Source: Stenotrophomonas sp. SAU14A_NAIMI4_5
Lineage (GTDB): Bacteria; Pseudomonadota; Gammaproteobacteria; Xanthomonadales; Xanthomonadaceae
Direction: 5' to 3'
DNA length: 64,000 nt
Assembly (NCBI RefSeq): GCF_003086795.1
Contig: NZ_CP026003.1
Coordinates: 3,088,579 to 3,152,578 of the forward strand
Part shown: in pieces, positions 7,673 through 17,028 of the stretch
Layout of the letters: every line of letters starts with the position of its first letter
Position numbering within the stretch: position 1 is the first letter of the stretch
Program-made: the position numbers and the translations under genes
The notes under the pieces: generated by a model
The model's database searches: none
What the model saw: the letters and a program-made list of their open reading frames with translations, nothing else
Told to the model about the DNA's origin: nothing

Positions 7673-10483
7673 ATGACTCGTCGTCGCACCAATGTCGTCC
7701 GCCACCCGCTCTCGCTCGCGCTGCTCGGCAGCCTGCTCGCCACCGCCCTTCCCGCCCTCGCCCAGGACAGCAAGGAGACCACCGACCTCGGTCGCGTGAC
7801 CGTCACCGGTTCGCTCATCCCGCAGACCCAGGTGGAAAACCACACCCCGGTGCTGACCGTCACTGCCGAGGACATCCAGACGCGCGGCTTCACCAGCATC
7901 GCCGAAGTCCTGCAGCAGTCCTCGCTGACCACCGGCGGCCTGCAGGGCGGCCAGTCCTCCGCGGCCTTCACCCAGGGTGCCGAAGCGGCCGGCATGTTCG
8001 GCCTGGATCCGGGTTACACCAAGTACCTGATCAACGGCCGCCCGATGCTGCAGTACCCGGCGCTGTACAACGGCAGCGACGCCTTCAACAACATCAGCGG
8101 CATCCCGATCGACATCGTCGAACGCATCGAGATCCTGCCGGGCGGCCAGTCGTCGCTGTACGGCTCTGATGCCATCGCCGGCGTGGTCAACATCATCCTG
8201 AAAAAGCGCATGGATGGCGGCACGATCAACGTGCGCGGCGGCGCCTACACCGAGGGCGGCGGCAACAACGTCCGCGTCAGCGTGGCCAAGGGCTTCAACA
8301 GCGCCGATGACCGCTTCAACGCGCTGTTCAACGTGCAGTACGAAAAATCCAGTCCGATCTGGGGCTACCAGCGCGACCTGACCAAGGTGAACAACCCCGG
8401 CGGTTACAGCGCGCAGGTGCCGTCCAACGACTTCCTCGTCTACCTGCCCGACGAAAACAACGCATTCGTCATGATGGACCCGACCCGCTGCGCCAGCGTG
8501 GCCGGGCAGTTCGGCGGCACCACCGAACTCGGCGTGCGTGCCGCTGGTGAGTCCTGCGGTTCCAAGTACAGCGCCGGCTACCGCACCATCAAGAACGCCA
8601 AGGAAAGCAGCCAGTTCTATTCCTCGCTCAACTTCCAGGTGAACGAGAACTTCGAACTGTTCGCCGAGGCGCTCTACAGCCTCGAAGAGATCAACTACGT
8701 CACCGGTTCCGGCTACACGTTCTGGAGCACCGGGCCGGGCTTCGGTTACATCTATGACCAGGACACCGACCAGTACATGAGCCTGCAGCGCGCGTTCGCG
8801 CCGGAGGACATCGGCGGCCAGGGCTACCGTGACATCCAGGAAACCAACCGCAACAAGGCCTACCAGATCACCTTGGGCGGCCGCGGCACCTTCGGCACCA
8901 ACTGGGATTACAGCGCCAGCTTCAGCCGCGGCGAATACAAGCTGACCGAGCGCGGCTTCGCACGCTGGGCCGAGCCGATCGACAGCTGGTTCGAACAGAA
9001 CGTGTTCGGCCCGGTGCTTGGCCAGACCGATGATGGCTACAACATCTACAGCCCGAACTGGGGCGCGTTCTACTCGCAGCTGCCGGCAGGCGCATTCCAG
9101 AGCTTCACCGGCTACACCTACAATCAGAGCCGCACCTGGCAGAACCTGGGCCGCGTGCAGCTGACCAACAGCGGGCTGTTCTCCCTGCCCGGTGGCGACG
9201 CCGGCCTGGGCATCGTCGTCGAAGGCGGCAGCGAAGGCTGGGATTACAGCCCGGATGCGCGCCTGCTCAACGGTGATGTCTGGGGCACCACTTCGGTGGC
9301 CGGCGCCGGCCATCGCAGCAACTACGCGGTGACCGGCGAACTGCGCCTGCCGCTGCTCGACTCGCTCACCGTCACCGGTTCGGGCCGCTATGACGCCTTC
9401 AAGATCGCCGACAACACGGTCGACAAGTCGACGTACAGCATCGGCGTCGAGTTCCGTCCGATTGAAAGCCTGCTGTTCCGCGGCAAGTACGGCACCGCGT
9501 TCCGTGCGCCGTCGCTGCCCGATGCATTCCAGGGTGAAAGCGGCTTCTACACCGCCGCCACCGACTACTACCGCTGTGCCCAGCTCGGCTTCGAGCCCGC
9601 CGACACCGTCGGCTGCCCGTATGCAGGCCAGTCCACCTTCGGCGTGCAGTCGGGCAACCCGGAGCTGGAACCGATCACCGCCGATGTGTGGAACGCCGGC
9701 GTGGTCTGGGCACCGATGGCCAACCTGTCGCTGTCGGTGGATTACTACCGCTGGAAGATCGAGAACGAGGTCGACACCCTCAGCTCCGACCAGCTGCTGC
9801 GTGCCGAGTACTACTGCCGCAACAACCTGGACAACAACACCAACGCCACCTGCCAGAACGTGGCCGACTGGGTCACCCGCGATGCGTCGGGCAACCTGGA
9901 CCAGATCTACACGCCCAAGCTCAACGTGGCACGGCAGAACCTCAATGCGCTGACCGCCAGCTTCAAGTACGTGCAGGACATCGGCCGCTTCGGCTCGCTG
10001 CAGTTCGCCAGCAACTACACCAACATCCTCAAGCGCGAAGTGCAGCCGCAGACCGGCGATGACTACCTGGACCTGCTGCGCGATCCGTATGCGATGTGGA
10101 ACTACCAGGCCTTCGCCAAGGTGCGTGCCGATGGTTCGATCGGCTGGGCGAAGAACCAGTGGACCACCACCCTGTACTACAACTACATCGGCCGTACCCC
10201 CAACTACATGGCGTACCTGGGCGAAGGCTACGACTACGTCCACTCCTCCGGCTACAAGGCTGGCAAGTGGGGCTCGTACACCACCTACAACCTGAGCGTG
10301 AGCTACCGCGCGATGGACAACCTGACCCTGTCGCTGATGGTCAACAACGTGTTCAACAAGAACCCGTCGAGCCAGCGCCACAGCTTCGGCGGCAACATCA
10401 GCGCACCGTACAACGAAAGCCTCTACAACCCGTATGGCCGGGCGATCTACGCCCAGATGCAGTACGACTTCGGCGCCAAGTAA
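7673..10483 (+). CDS. TonB-dependent outer-membrane receptor
   Basis: The 936-residue protein has a signal peptide ending at ALPALAQ, a probable TonB box region (DLGRVTVTGS), a plug domain (about residues 50-175, with YLINGRP and the GGQSSLYGSDAIAGVVNIILKK-type plug end) and a 22-strand barrel. It would import a large substrate through the outer membrane using TonB energy. The substrate is not evident; downstream peptidase genes make peptides a fair guess. The C-terminus is YDFGAK, so three residues follow the usual terminal aromatic of the beta signal. A strong terminator follows. Confidence 0.93.
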   Translation: MTRRRTNVVRHPLSLALLGSLLATALPALAQDSKETTDLGRVTVTGSLIPQTQVENHTPVLTVTAEDIQTRGFTSIAEVLQQSSLTTGGLQGGQSSAAFTQGAEAAGMFGLDPGYTKYLINGRPMLQYPALYNGSDAFNNISGIPIDIVERIEILPGGQSSLYGSDAIAGVVNIILKKRMDGGTINVRGGAYTEGGGNNVRVSVAKGFNSADDRFNALFNVQYEKSSPIWGYQRDLTKVNNPGGYSAQVPSNDFLVYLPDENNAFVMMDPTRCASVAGQFGGTTELGVRAAGESCGSKYSAGYRTIKNAKESSQFYSSLNFQVNENFELFAEALYSLEEINYVTGSGYTFWSTGPGFGYIYDQDTDQYMSLQRAFAPEDIGGQGYRDIQETNRNKAYQITLGGRGTFGTNWDYSASFSRGEYKLTERGFARWAEPIDSWFEQNVFGPVLGQTDDGYNIYSPNWGAFYSQLPAGAFQSFTGYTYNQSRTWQNLGRVQLTNSGLFSLPGGDAGLGIVVEGGSEGWDYSPDARLLNGDVWGTTSVAGAGHRSNYAVTGELRLPLLDSLTVTGSGRYDAFKIADNTVDKSTYSIGVEFRPIESLLFRGKYGTAFRAPSLPDAFQGESGFYTAATDYYRCAQLGFEPADTVGCPYAGQSTFGVQSGNPELEPITADVWNAGVVWAPMANLSLSVDYYRWKIENEVDTLSSDQLLRAEYYCRNNLDNNTNATCQNVADWVTRDASGNLDQIYTPKLNVARQNLNALTASFKYVQDIGRFGSLQFASNYTNILKREVQPQTGDDYLDLLRDPYAMWNYQAFAKVRADGSIGWAKNQWTTTLYYNYIGRTPNYMAYLGEGYDYVHSSGYKAGKWGSYTTYNLSVSYRAMDNLTLSLMVNNVFNKNPSSQRHSFGGNISAPYNESLYNPYGRAIYAQMQYDFGAK

Positions 10484-10515
10484 GCGCCGCGACACTCCAG
10501 GGAATGACTGGCACT

Positions 10516-10544
10516 GGCCCCGCTTCGGCGGGGCCATTTTTTTT
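10516..10544 (+). terminator. Intrinsic terminator after the first TonB receptor
   Basis: A perfect 8-bp GC stem (GGCCCCGC, TTCG loop, GCGGGGCC) at 10516-10535 is followed by eight T residues. It lies about 30 bp after the stop codon. Confidence 0.92.
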
Positions 10545-10769
10545 GCCCGCGTGGCTGGCCCGCGGGCGCCGCAATGGCAGCGACCCCCTCGACCCGGCCT
10601 CACAACCCGAACTGCTGGCTGAACACCCGGCACCGTATCCACCCTTCACCGGGGGTCGGCGCGGCCTGCCATGCAGCAAAACCTTTCATTTGAAATCAAC
10701 GCCTTGGATCAAAAATCCATCCAAATCAGCACTTTGCCTACTTTGTCTTCATGACGGGAGCATGAACAG

Positions 10770-10798
10770 TTGACACGGCAAGTTAAGGTCGTGTTAAC
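10770..10798 (+). promoter_or_regulatory. Candidate sigma-70 promoter of the second TonB receptor
   Basis: A consensus -35 box TTGACA (10770-10775) is followed after 17 nt by a weak -10 (GTTAAC, 10793-10798). It lies within the 421-bp gene-free region 10484-10904. About 100 nt of potentially structured leader (a GGCTT.gtg.AAGCC hairpin near 10810) separates it from the ATG at 10905. The rest of the region shows nothing I can name. Confidence 0.4.
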
Positions 10799-10904
10799 GT
10801 CGACCCATCGGCTTGTGAAGCCGGTTACAGAACGGGGCGAAAAGCCCTACAGGGACGACAGGTCCACGCGCCTGTCGAGATTCGATACATCAGGGGATCC
10901 ATCC

Positions 10905-13757
10905 ATGACCATCCGCACGGCGCTCAGCCGCCACCCGCTGAGCTTTGCTCTGACGACCGCCCTGCTGGCAGCCGTCGTTTCCCCCGCCTTTGCCCAGGAA
11001 GCCGGCAACGAAGCCGGTGGCAAGAACGCCACCAACCTGGACCGCGTTTCGGTCGTCGGCTCGCGCATCAAGCGCGCTGAAGTCGAAGGCCCGGCGCCGG
11101 TCACCGTCATCTCGCGCGCCGACATCGACCGCGAAGGCTTCCAGTCGGTCGGCGACATGCTGCAGACCCTGACCCAGAACACCACCAGCTCGTTCACCGG
11201 CGATCTCGCCGTGACCGGCTTCACGCCCAACGCCCAGGTGGTCAACCTGCGCAACCTGGGCCCGGGCTACACCCTGACCCTGGTCAACGGCCGCCGCCCG
11301 GCGCAGTACCCGCAGCCGTACAACCGCGACAACAACGTGGTCAACATCAAGGCCATCCCGAGCTCGATCGTCGAGCGCGTTGAAGTCCTGACCGGCGGCG
11401 CCTCGGCCATCTACGGTTCGGACGCTGTCGCCGGCGTGATCAACATCGTGCTGCGCAAGAACTACGACGGCAACCAGCTGCGCCTGACCACCGGCACCAC
11501 CGAAGAAGGCGGCGGCGACAACGTCAACGTCGAGTACACCGGCGGCAAGACCGGCGACCGCTGGAGCGCGACCTACGCGCTGCAGTACAGCGAGAACGAG
11601 CCGGTGTTCGCCTCGCAGCGCCACGCGCTGGCCGATACCCGCAACAACGCCGCCGGCGTCGCGGTGAATCCGTCGCTGTCGCTGGTCGCCCTGAGCTCGG
11701 CCGGCCTGAACGGCCACGTGCGCAACCAGAACGCGCTGTACAACGCTGCGGCCTGTGATGCGTTCGACTACACCACGGTGACCACCGCCTCGCGCGGTAC
11801 CTACTGCGGCAGCTATACCCAGGTCGCCGCCCGTTCGATCTGGAACAAGAACCAGAACTTCAACGGCTACGGCTACGGCACGTTCGACGTGACCGACACC
11901 ACCCAGCTGTTCGGCAGCGTCAACTTCTACAAGACCAAGGCCAAGGCCAGCGGCGGCATCGAGTTCTGGGGCACCTCGGGTGACCGCTTCACCTCCAACC
12001 CGAGCGGCGCCGCGACCGGCGTGTACTACGACTCCGCCCTGCAGGACCTGATCCAGCTGCAGCGCACCTTCAACCCGTTCGAACTAGGTGGCAACGAAGC
12101 CGCCAGCACCCTGTACGACGAGAAGAGCTACGACTTCACCTTCGGTGCGCAGGGCACCTTCGCCGATCGTTTCGACTGGGAAGCCAGCGTCAACTACGGC
12201 AAGTACGAGTACGAAGCCGACCGCCCGCGCCTGCTGGCCAAGGCCGTGCATGACTACTTCCTGGGCCCGCTGCAGGGCTACATCAGCAATTACCCGATCT
12301 ACACGCTGAACCAGGACCGCTGGAACACTCCGATCACCCCGGAGATCTACCAGAGCTTCGCCACCCGCGTGAAGAACGTTGCCGAATCGACCTCGGCCAC
12401 CGCCAACTTCAACATCAGCGGCGACCTGTTCGAGCTGCCGGCCGGCCCGGTGGGCTTCGCGGCGGTCATCGAAGGCATGCGCCAGACCACCGACCTGGTC
12501 AGCGACGTGCGCACCAACCAGCTGCGTCCGATCGACGACCAGACCATCTACAACCTGACCAGCTCCGGTGAAACCCACGGCGCCCGTAACCGCTATGCGG
12601 TGGGTACCGAGTTCCGCGTGCCGATCTTCAGCAACCTGTCGATGAACCTGGCAGGCCGCTGGGACAAGTACGACGACATCACCGCCGTCGACGATGCCAA
12701 GACCTTCAACGTCGGCCTGGAATACCGTCCGTTCAGCAACCTGCTGATCCGTGGTTCCTACGCCACCAGCTTCCGCGCACCGGACATGCAGCTGGTCTAC
12801 GCCGAAGGCGCCGCCTCGTTCTCGACCATCCTCGACGAATACAGCTGCCGTTCGGGCACCGGCCTGGGCCAGGCTGCAGGCGCTCCGGGCCGTACCCGCG
12901 CGCAGTGCAACGTGACCGGTGACGTGACCCTGTACCAGGCGCAGTCGCTGATCGCCGGCAACCCGAACCTGAAGGAAGAAGAAGGCAAGTCGTGGGGCGC
13001 CGGCTTCGTGTGGGACATCATGGACTCGATGTCCATGTCGGTGGACTACTACAAGATCCGCCTGGAAGATGCCTCCACCCAGCTCAGCTCGACCTACCTG
13101 CTGCAGAACGAAGCCAACTGCCGCCTGGGCGTGCGCCCGGATGGCACGCCGTTCGAGCAGGGCTCCGATTCGGCCTTCTGCCGCAACCTGACCGCGCTGG
13201 TCACCCGTACCAACGCACCGGGCACCACCCTGGACGGCCGCATCTCGCAGATCAACACCGCGTACATCAACGCGGCGCTGCTGGAAACCAGCGGTATCGA
13301 TGCCACCTTCAAGTACAAGCTGGATACCGATCGCCTCGGCGACTTCGGCCTGGACCTCGGCTACTCGCTGGTGCTGACCAACAAGTACCAGGAAAACAGC
13401 GACGACGAGCTGATCGACTACCGCGACCTGCCGCTGTATGACTACAGCCAGCGCAGCCGCCTGCGCGGCAGCCTGAGCTGGGCCGGCGACGAATGGGGTG
13501 CGACCCTGTTCGGTACCCGCTACGGTTCGAACTGGAACGCCGCCTGGACCGAACGCCTGGCCCCGTACATGCAGTACAACCTGCAGGTCAGCAAGAAGTT
13601 CGGCCCGAACGTGCGTGCCGAGTTCACGGTGGTCAACCTGACCGACAACCAGTTCCGTCGCGATCCGACCAACACCGCGTACCCGTACTTCAACAGCTAC
13701 ATCGGCGCCGACCCGCTGGGCCGTCGCTACTACTTCAGCCTGTCCTACCGCTTCTGA
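10905..13757 (+). CDS. TonB-dependent outer-membrane receptor
   Basis: I place the start at the ATG of MTIRTALSRHPLSF, which follows a CAGGGGA site and gives a proper signal peptide ending SPAFAQ; the open frame extends 45 codons further without such a signal. The 950-residue product has a plug with TLVNGRRPAQYPQ and GGASAIYGSDAVAGVINIV, then a beta-barrel ending YYFSLSYRF, a canonical aromatic terminus. It belongs to the same broad receptor group as the gene before it but is clearly divergent. It lies directly upstream of a secreted S9 peptidase, so peptide uptake is an inference from context. Confidence 0.93.
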   Translation: MTIRTALSRHPLSFALTTALLAAVVSPAFAQEAGNEAGGKNATNLDRVSVVGSRIKRAEVEGPAPVTVISRADIDREGFQSVGDMLQTLTQNTTSSFTGDLAVTGFTPNAQVVNLRNLGPGYTLTLVNGRRPAQYPQPYNRDNNVVNIKAIPSSIVERVEVLTGGASAIYGSDAVAGVINIVLRKNYDGNQLRLTTGTTEEGGGDNVNVEYTGGKTGDRWSATYALQYSENEPVFASQRHALADTRNNAAGVAVNPSLSLVALSSAGLNGHVRNQNALYNAAACDAFDYTTVTTASRGTYCGSYTQVAARSIWNKNQNFNGYGYGTFDVTDTTQLFGSVNFYKTKAKASGGIEFWGTSGDRFTSNPSGAATGVYYDSALQDLIQLQRTFNPFELGGNEAASTLYDEKSYDFTFGAQGTFADRFDWEASVNYGKYEYEADRPRLLAKAVHDYFLGPLQGYISNYPIYTLNQDRWNTPITPEIYQSFATRVKNVAESTSATANFNISGDLFELPAGPVGFAAVIEGMRQTTDLVSDVRTNQLRPIDDQTIYNLTSSGETHGARNRYAVGTEFRVPIFSNLSMNLAGRWDKYDDITAVDDAKTFNVGLEYRPFSNLLIRGSYATSFRAPDMQLVYAEGAASFSTILDEYSCRSGTGLGQAAGAPGRTRAQCNVTGDVTLYQAQSLIAGNPNLKEEEGKSWGAGFVWDIMDSMSMSVDYYKIRLEDASTQLSSTYLLQNEANCRLGVRPDGTPFEQGSDSAFCRNLTALVTRTNAPGTTLDGRISQINTAYINAALLETSGIDATFKYKLDTDRLGDFGLDLGYSLVLTNKYQENSDDELIDYRDLPLYDYSQRSRLRGSLSWAGDEWGATLFGTRYGSNWNAAWTERLAPYMQYNLQVSKKFGPNVRAEFTVVNLTDNQFRRDPTNTAYPYFNSYIGADPLGRRYYFSLSYRF

Positions 13758-13778
13758 TGCGACAGGTTGTGTGACAAG

Positions 13779-13804
13779 CAGAGCCCGGCCTAGGCCGGGC
13801 TCTG
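13779..13804 (+). terminator. Perfect 26-nt palindrome, likely terminator
   Basis: The sequence is fully self-complementary around CCTAGG, with outer ends CAGAGCCCGG and CCGGGCTCTG, and lies 21 bp after the receptor stop. The following T run is weak (TGTTTG), so termination may be partial and allow read-through into the S9 peptidase gene 67 bp further on. Confidence 0.65.
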
Positions 13805-13871
13805 TGTTTGCGCATCGGCAGCAACGCCATACCCTGGGCCACGAAGGCCCGCCAATTGAAGGGGATACACG

Positions 13872-15866
13872 ATGTACAAGTTGTCCTTCGCCCTGCTTGC
13901 ACTGGCATTGTGCACCACCGCCGTGCCGGCCTCCGCCGCGACGGCCTACTCGGTCGAAGATTTCGTCAAGCACGCTGCCTACGGCAACGTGCGCATCTCG
14001 CCCAACGGCGAGTATCTGGCCGTGACCATGGACCACGGCGACCAGGACGTCCTGGCCGTTCTGCGCACCAGCGACCTGAAGGTGCTCAAGGTCAACCAGC
14101 TGCCGGAAAAGAAGAGCGTCGGCCAGTTCACCTGGATCGCGCCGGACCGCCTGATGTTCAATGCGGTGAAGAAGATGGGCGGCTATGCCCAGCCCTTTGC
14201 CACCGGCGAATGGTTCGCCGTCAACGCCGATGGCAGCCAGGCCGTGCCGCTGATCTTCTACGGCACCCGCGATGCCACCCAGCGCGGCAAGACCGTCGGC
14301 CGCGAAAGCTTCAGCCTGCTCGACACGCTGAAGGACGACGACCGCAACGTCATCATGCAGTCGCGTTACCCGCGCTCCAACGAAGGTGCCGGCACCCAGG
14401 TGGTGCAGGTCGATACCTTCAGCGGCCGCCGCACCGTGCTCGCACGCGCGCCCAAGGACGACTGCTCCATCGCGCTGGACGCGCAGAAGGAACCGCGTTT
14501 CGCGGTCTGTTCGTCCAGCCGCAACGAGGAAGGCGAGTACGACGAACGCACCGAACTGTACCGCCGCGATGGCCGTGACTGGACCCTGGTCAACGCCTCC
14601 AAGACCGACGGCAAGCACCTGTGGGTCGAGCGCGCCACCGCCGATGGCACCGTGTATGTCACCCAGAGCGACGACAAGGCGCCCGGCGCGGTGGGCACGC
14701 TGGACACCGCCACCGGCACGTTCACCTCCCTGTTCCAGGACCCGGTGGCCGAAGTCTCCGACTACATCTGGTCCACCGATGACAACCGCCTGCTGGGCGT
14801 GATCACCGAAGCTGGTGCACCGAAGGTGACCCTGGTCGATGAGAACCACCCCGACGCCGAACTGTATGGCTCGCTGGCCGCATCATTCCCCGGCGAGCTG
14901 GTGGATTTCTCCAGCCACACCGCCGATGGCAGCAAGATCATCGTCTCGGTCTACAGCGACAGCAATCCGGGCGAGCTGTACCTGTATGACCGCGGCACCG
15001 GCAAGGCACGCTTCCTGATGCAGCGCGCGCCGCAGCTGGACAAGGCGCGCATGGCCTCGGTCAAGCCTTTCAGCTTCACCGCGCGCGACGGCAAAACCAT
15101 CCATGCCTACCTCACCCTGCCCCATGGCAGCGACGGCAAGAACCTGCCGCTGATCGTCAACCCGCACGGCGGTCCGATCGGCCCGCGTGACAACTGGGGC
15201 TTCTCCGGCGAAACGCAGCTGTTCGCCAGCCGCGGCTATGCGGTGCTGCAGGTGAACTACCGCGGCTCCGGTGGCTACGGCAAGGCGTTCCAGGATGCGG
15301 GCCACAAGCAGTGGGCCGATGGCATCCAGAACGACATCATCGATGCCACGCAGTGGACCATCAACCAGGGCTACGCCAACAAGGACCGCATCTGCATCTA
15401 CGGCGGCAGCTTCGGCGGCTACTCGTCGCTGATGGCCCCGATCCGTGCACCGGGCCTGTTCAAGTGCACCTTCGGCTACGTCGGCGTCTACGACATCGAC
15501 ATGATGTTCAAGAAGGGCGACATCCCGGAACGCGAGTCGGGCCAGCGCTTCCTGCGCCGCACCCATGGCACCGACACCGCCGACTGGACCCGCACCTCGC
15601 CGGCACGTCGCGCATCGGAAGTGAAGATCCCGGTTTACCTTGCCGCAGGCGCGCGTGACGTGCGCACGCCGCCGGAACAGACCGAGCTGATGAACAAGGC
15701 GCTGATCGCCGCCGGCAACAAGCCCGAAGGCATGATCATCGAGCCCGGCGAAATGCACGGCTTCTACGGTGTGCCGGCGCGGGTGAAGCTGTACACCACG
15801 ATGCTCGATTTCTTCAGCCGCCACATCGGTCCGTCGGCGGCATCGGGGGCAAAGGCGGCTGACTGA
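13872..15866 (+). CDS. Secreted S9-family (prolyl oligopeptidase-like) peptidase
   Basis: The 664-residue protein starts with a signal peptide (cleavage near ASAATAYS), continues with a beta-propeller (about residues 30-390) and ends in an alpha/beta-hydrolase domain. The catalytic triad is visible: Ser513 in GGSFGGYS, Asp in AAGARDVRTPPEQ and His in GEMHGFYG. Family members cleave short peptides, often after Pro or Ala. AAGGGG precedes the ATG. Its place between TonB receptors and M13 metallopeptidases suggests periplasmic digestion of imported peptides. A stem-loop follows the stop. Confidence 0.93.
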   Translation: MYKLSFALLALALCTTAVPASAATAYSVEDFVKHAAYGNVRISPNGEYLAVTMDHGDQDVLAVLRTSDLKVLKVNQLPEKKSVGQFTWIAPDRLMFNAVKKMGGYAQPFATGEWFAVNADGSQAVPLIFYGTRDATQRGKTVGRESFSLLDTLKDDDRNVIMQSRYPRSNEGAGTQVVQVDTFSGRRTVLARAPKDDCSIALDAQKEPRFAVCSSSRNEEGEYDERTELYRRDGRDWTLVNASKTDGKHLWVERATADGTVYVTQSDDKAPGAVGTLDTATGTFTSLFQDPVAEVSDYIWSTDDNRLLGVITEAGAPKVTLVDENHPDAELYGSLAASFPGELVDFSSHTADGSKIIVSVYSDSNPGELYLYDRGTGKARFLMQRAPQLDKARMASVKPFSFTARDGKTIHAYLTLPHGSDGKNLPLIVNPHGGPIGPRDNWGFSGETQLFASRGYAVLQVNYRGSGGYGKAFQDAGHKQWADGIQNDIIDATQWTINQGYANKDRICIYGGSFGGYSSLMAPIRAPGLFKCTFGYVGVYDIDMMFKKGDIPERESGQRFLRRTHGTDTADWTRTSPARRASEVKIPVYLAAGARDVRTPPEQTELMNKALIAAGNKPEGMIIEPGEMHGFYGVPARVKLYTTMLDFFSRHIGPSAASGAKAAD

Positions 15867-15873
15867 GCCGTCC

Positions 15874-15900
15874 CCCGGCTCCCTGAACAGGGGAGCCGGG
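15874..15900 (+). terminator. GC-rich stem-loop after the S9 peptidase
   Basis: The arms CCCGGCTCCC and GGGAGCCGGG pair perfectly around a 7-nt loop, 8 bp after the stop codon. There is no T tract, so this may be a weak terminator or an mRNA 3' stabiliser. Confidence 0.5.
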
Positions 15901-15995
15901 AACTTCGGGCACCTTTTGGCGCACCATGAAGGTGTGCCTGCGCGTACCCGGCAACGGGTGCGTGGGTGCCATCGTTCAATCAAGGAGAGATACCG

Positions 15996-16808
15996 ATGTA
16001 CCGCAGGCTCATGCTTACAGCCCTGCTGCCTTTCGCGCTGCACGCCCCGCTCGCGCTGGCCGCCAAGCCTTCACCGGCCGCCGCACCGGATCCCACCGAG
16101 GATCCGATGATGATCACTGCCGGCTTCCTCAGCGGCCACCCGGACCTGCGCTTCCGCCTGCTGGGCATCGAAAAGCGCGATGCCGGCAAGATGGAACAGG
16201 CGTTCGGCTTCTTCCAGCGCGCCGGCTTCTATGCCGACAAGCCGTCGCAGGCGATGGTGGCGGAAATGCTGTGGAACGGCACCGGCACCCCGGTCAACCG
16301 CGCCCTTGCCTACGCCTGGATGGACCTGGCCGCCGAACGCGGCTATGAAGGTTTCCTCGACCTGCGCGAGCGCTACTGGGCCGCGTTGACGCCCGAGGAA
16401 CGCGACCGTGCCCTGCAGGAAGGCCCGGCGGTCTATGCCCGTTTCGGCGATGAGGCCGCGCGCCCGCGCATCGATGCCGCGCTGCGCCGCGAACGCCGCC
16501 AGGTGACCGGCAGCCGCACCGGCGCGACCGGCAACCTGCGCATCGTGGTGCCCGGCCTGGTCGGCACTACGGAGATCGATGGCAGCAAGTTCTACGACGA
16601 TCGCTACTGGGACCCGGAGAAGTACCAGGCCTGGCAGCATTCGGTGTGGGCCAAGCCCAAGGTCGCCCGGGTCGATGTCGGTGCGGCAACCCAGATCAAG
16701 GACGAAGCCGACCGCAAGACCCGCATCGAGGCCGGCGCACCGCAGGTGGATGCCCCCGAACCGCAGACCGCCGACGAACAGCCCAAGCTGGACAACGGCA
16801 AACCCTGA
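15996..16808 (+). CDS. Secreted protein with Sel1/TPR-like repeats
   Basis: The 270-residue product begins with a clear signal peptide (MYRRLMLTALLPFALHAPL, cleavage near ALAAKP) after an AAGGAGA ribosome-binding site. Residues 40-150 contain Sel1-like helical pairs: GAGKMEQAF-type and AEMLWNGTGTPVNRALAYAW, the latter a classic Sel1 repeat centre. The C-terminal 100 residues are charged and Pro-rich (IEAGAPQVDAPEPQT). Sel1 proteins are usually protein-protein adaptors; a periplasmic scaffold role is inferred. A terminator follows immediately. Confidence 0.75.
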   Translation: MYRRLMLTALLPFALHAPLALAAKPSPAAAPDPTEDPMMITAGFLSGHPDLRFRLLGIEKRDAGKMEQAFGFFQRAGFYADKPSQAMVAEMLWNGTGTPVNRALAYAWMDLAAERGYEGFLDLRERYWAALTPEERDRALQEGPAVYARFGDEAARPRIDAALRRERRQVTGSRTGATGNLRIVVPGLVGTTEIDGSKFYDDRYWDPEKYQAWQHSVWAKPKVARVDVGAATQIKDEADRKTRIEAGAPQVDAPEPQTADEQPKLDNGKP

Positions 16809-16815
16809 TGTCTCC

Positions 16816-16846
16816 GCTGCCGGCCTTGTGCCGGCAGCGTTCTTTG
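16816..16846 (+). terminator. Intrinsic terminator after the Sel1-like gene
   Basis: The arms CGCTGCCGG and CCGGCAGCG (16816-16840) form a 9-bp stem followed by TTCTTT. It begins 8 bp after the stop codon. Confidence 0.75.
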
Positions 16847-17028
16847 CGCAGCCCGTGCGGCGACCTGCCCGATTCTGGCGGCTGTGCCGCGGCCCATGTG
16901 CAACGGGCCGGCGGCTTGCCATCGGCCATGACCTTCGACACCCTTGCATGACGGGCCGGCGGCGTATCGTTCGGCCCACGGCCGCCCTGCGGCCCTTCCC
17001 TGACTCACTCGGCCTGGAGGCCATACAA

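Noticed and set aside
7649..10642. Very long minus-strand open frame (about 1000 codons) opposite the first TonB receptor
   Set aside because: An antisense shadow of the receptor caused by high GC; composition is Val/Ala/Gly/Arg-rich with no domain, and similar shadows lie opposite most large genes here.
10806..10870. Possible riboswitch in the leader of the second TonB receptor
   Set aside because: A hairpin and purine-rich stretches loosely recall cyclic di-GMP riboswitches, but conserved core bases do not line up, so I do not claim one.
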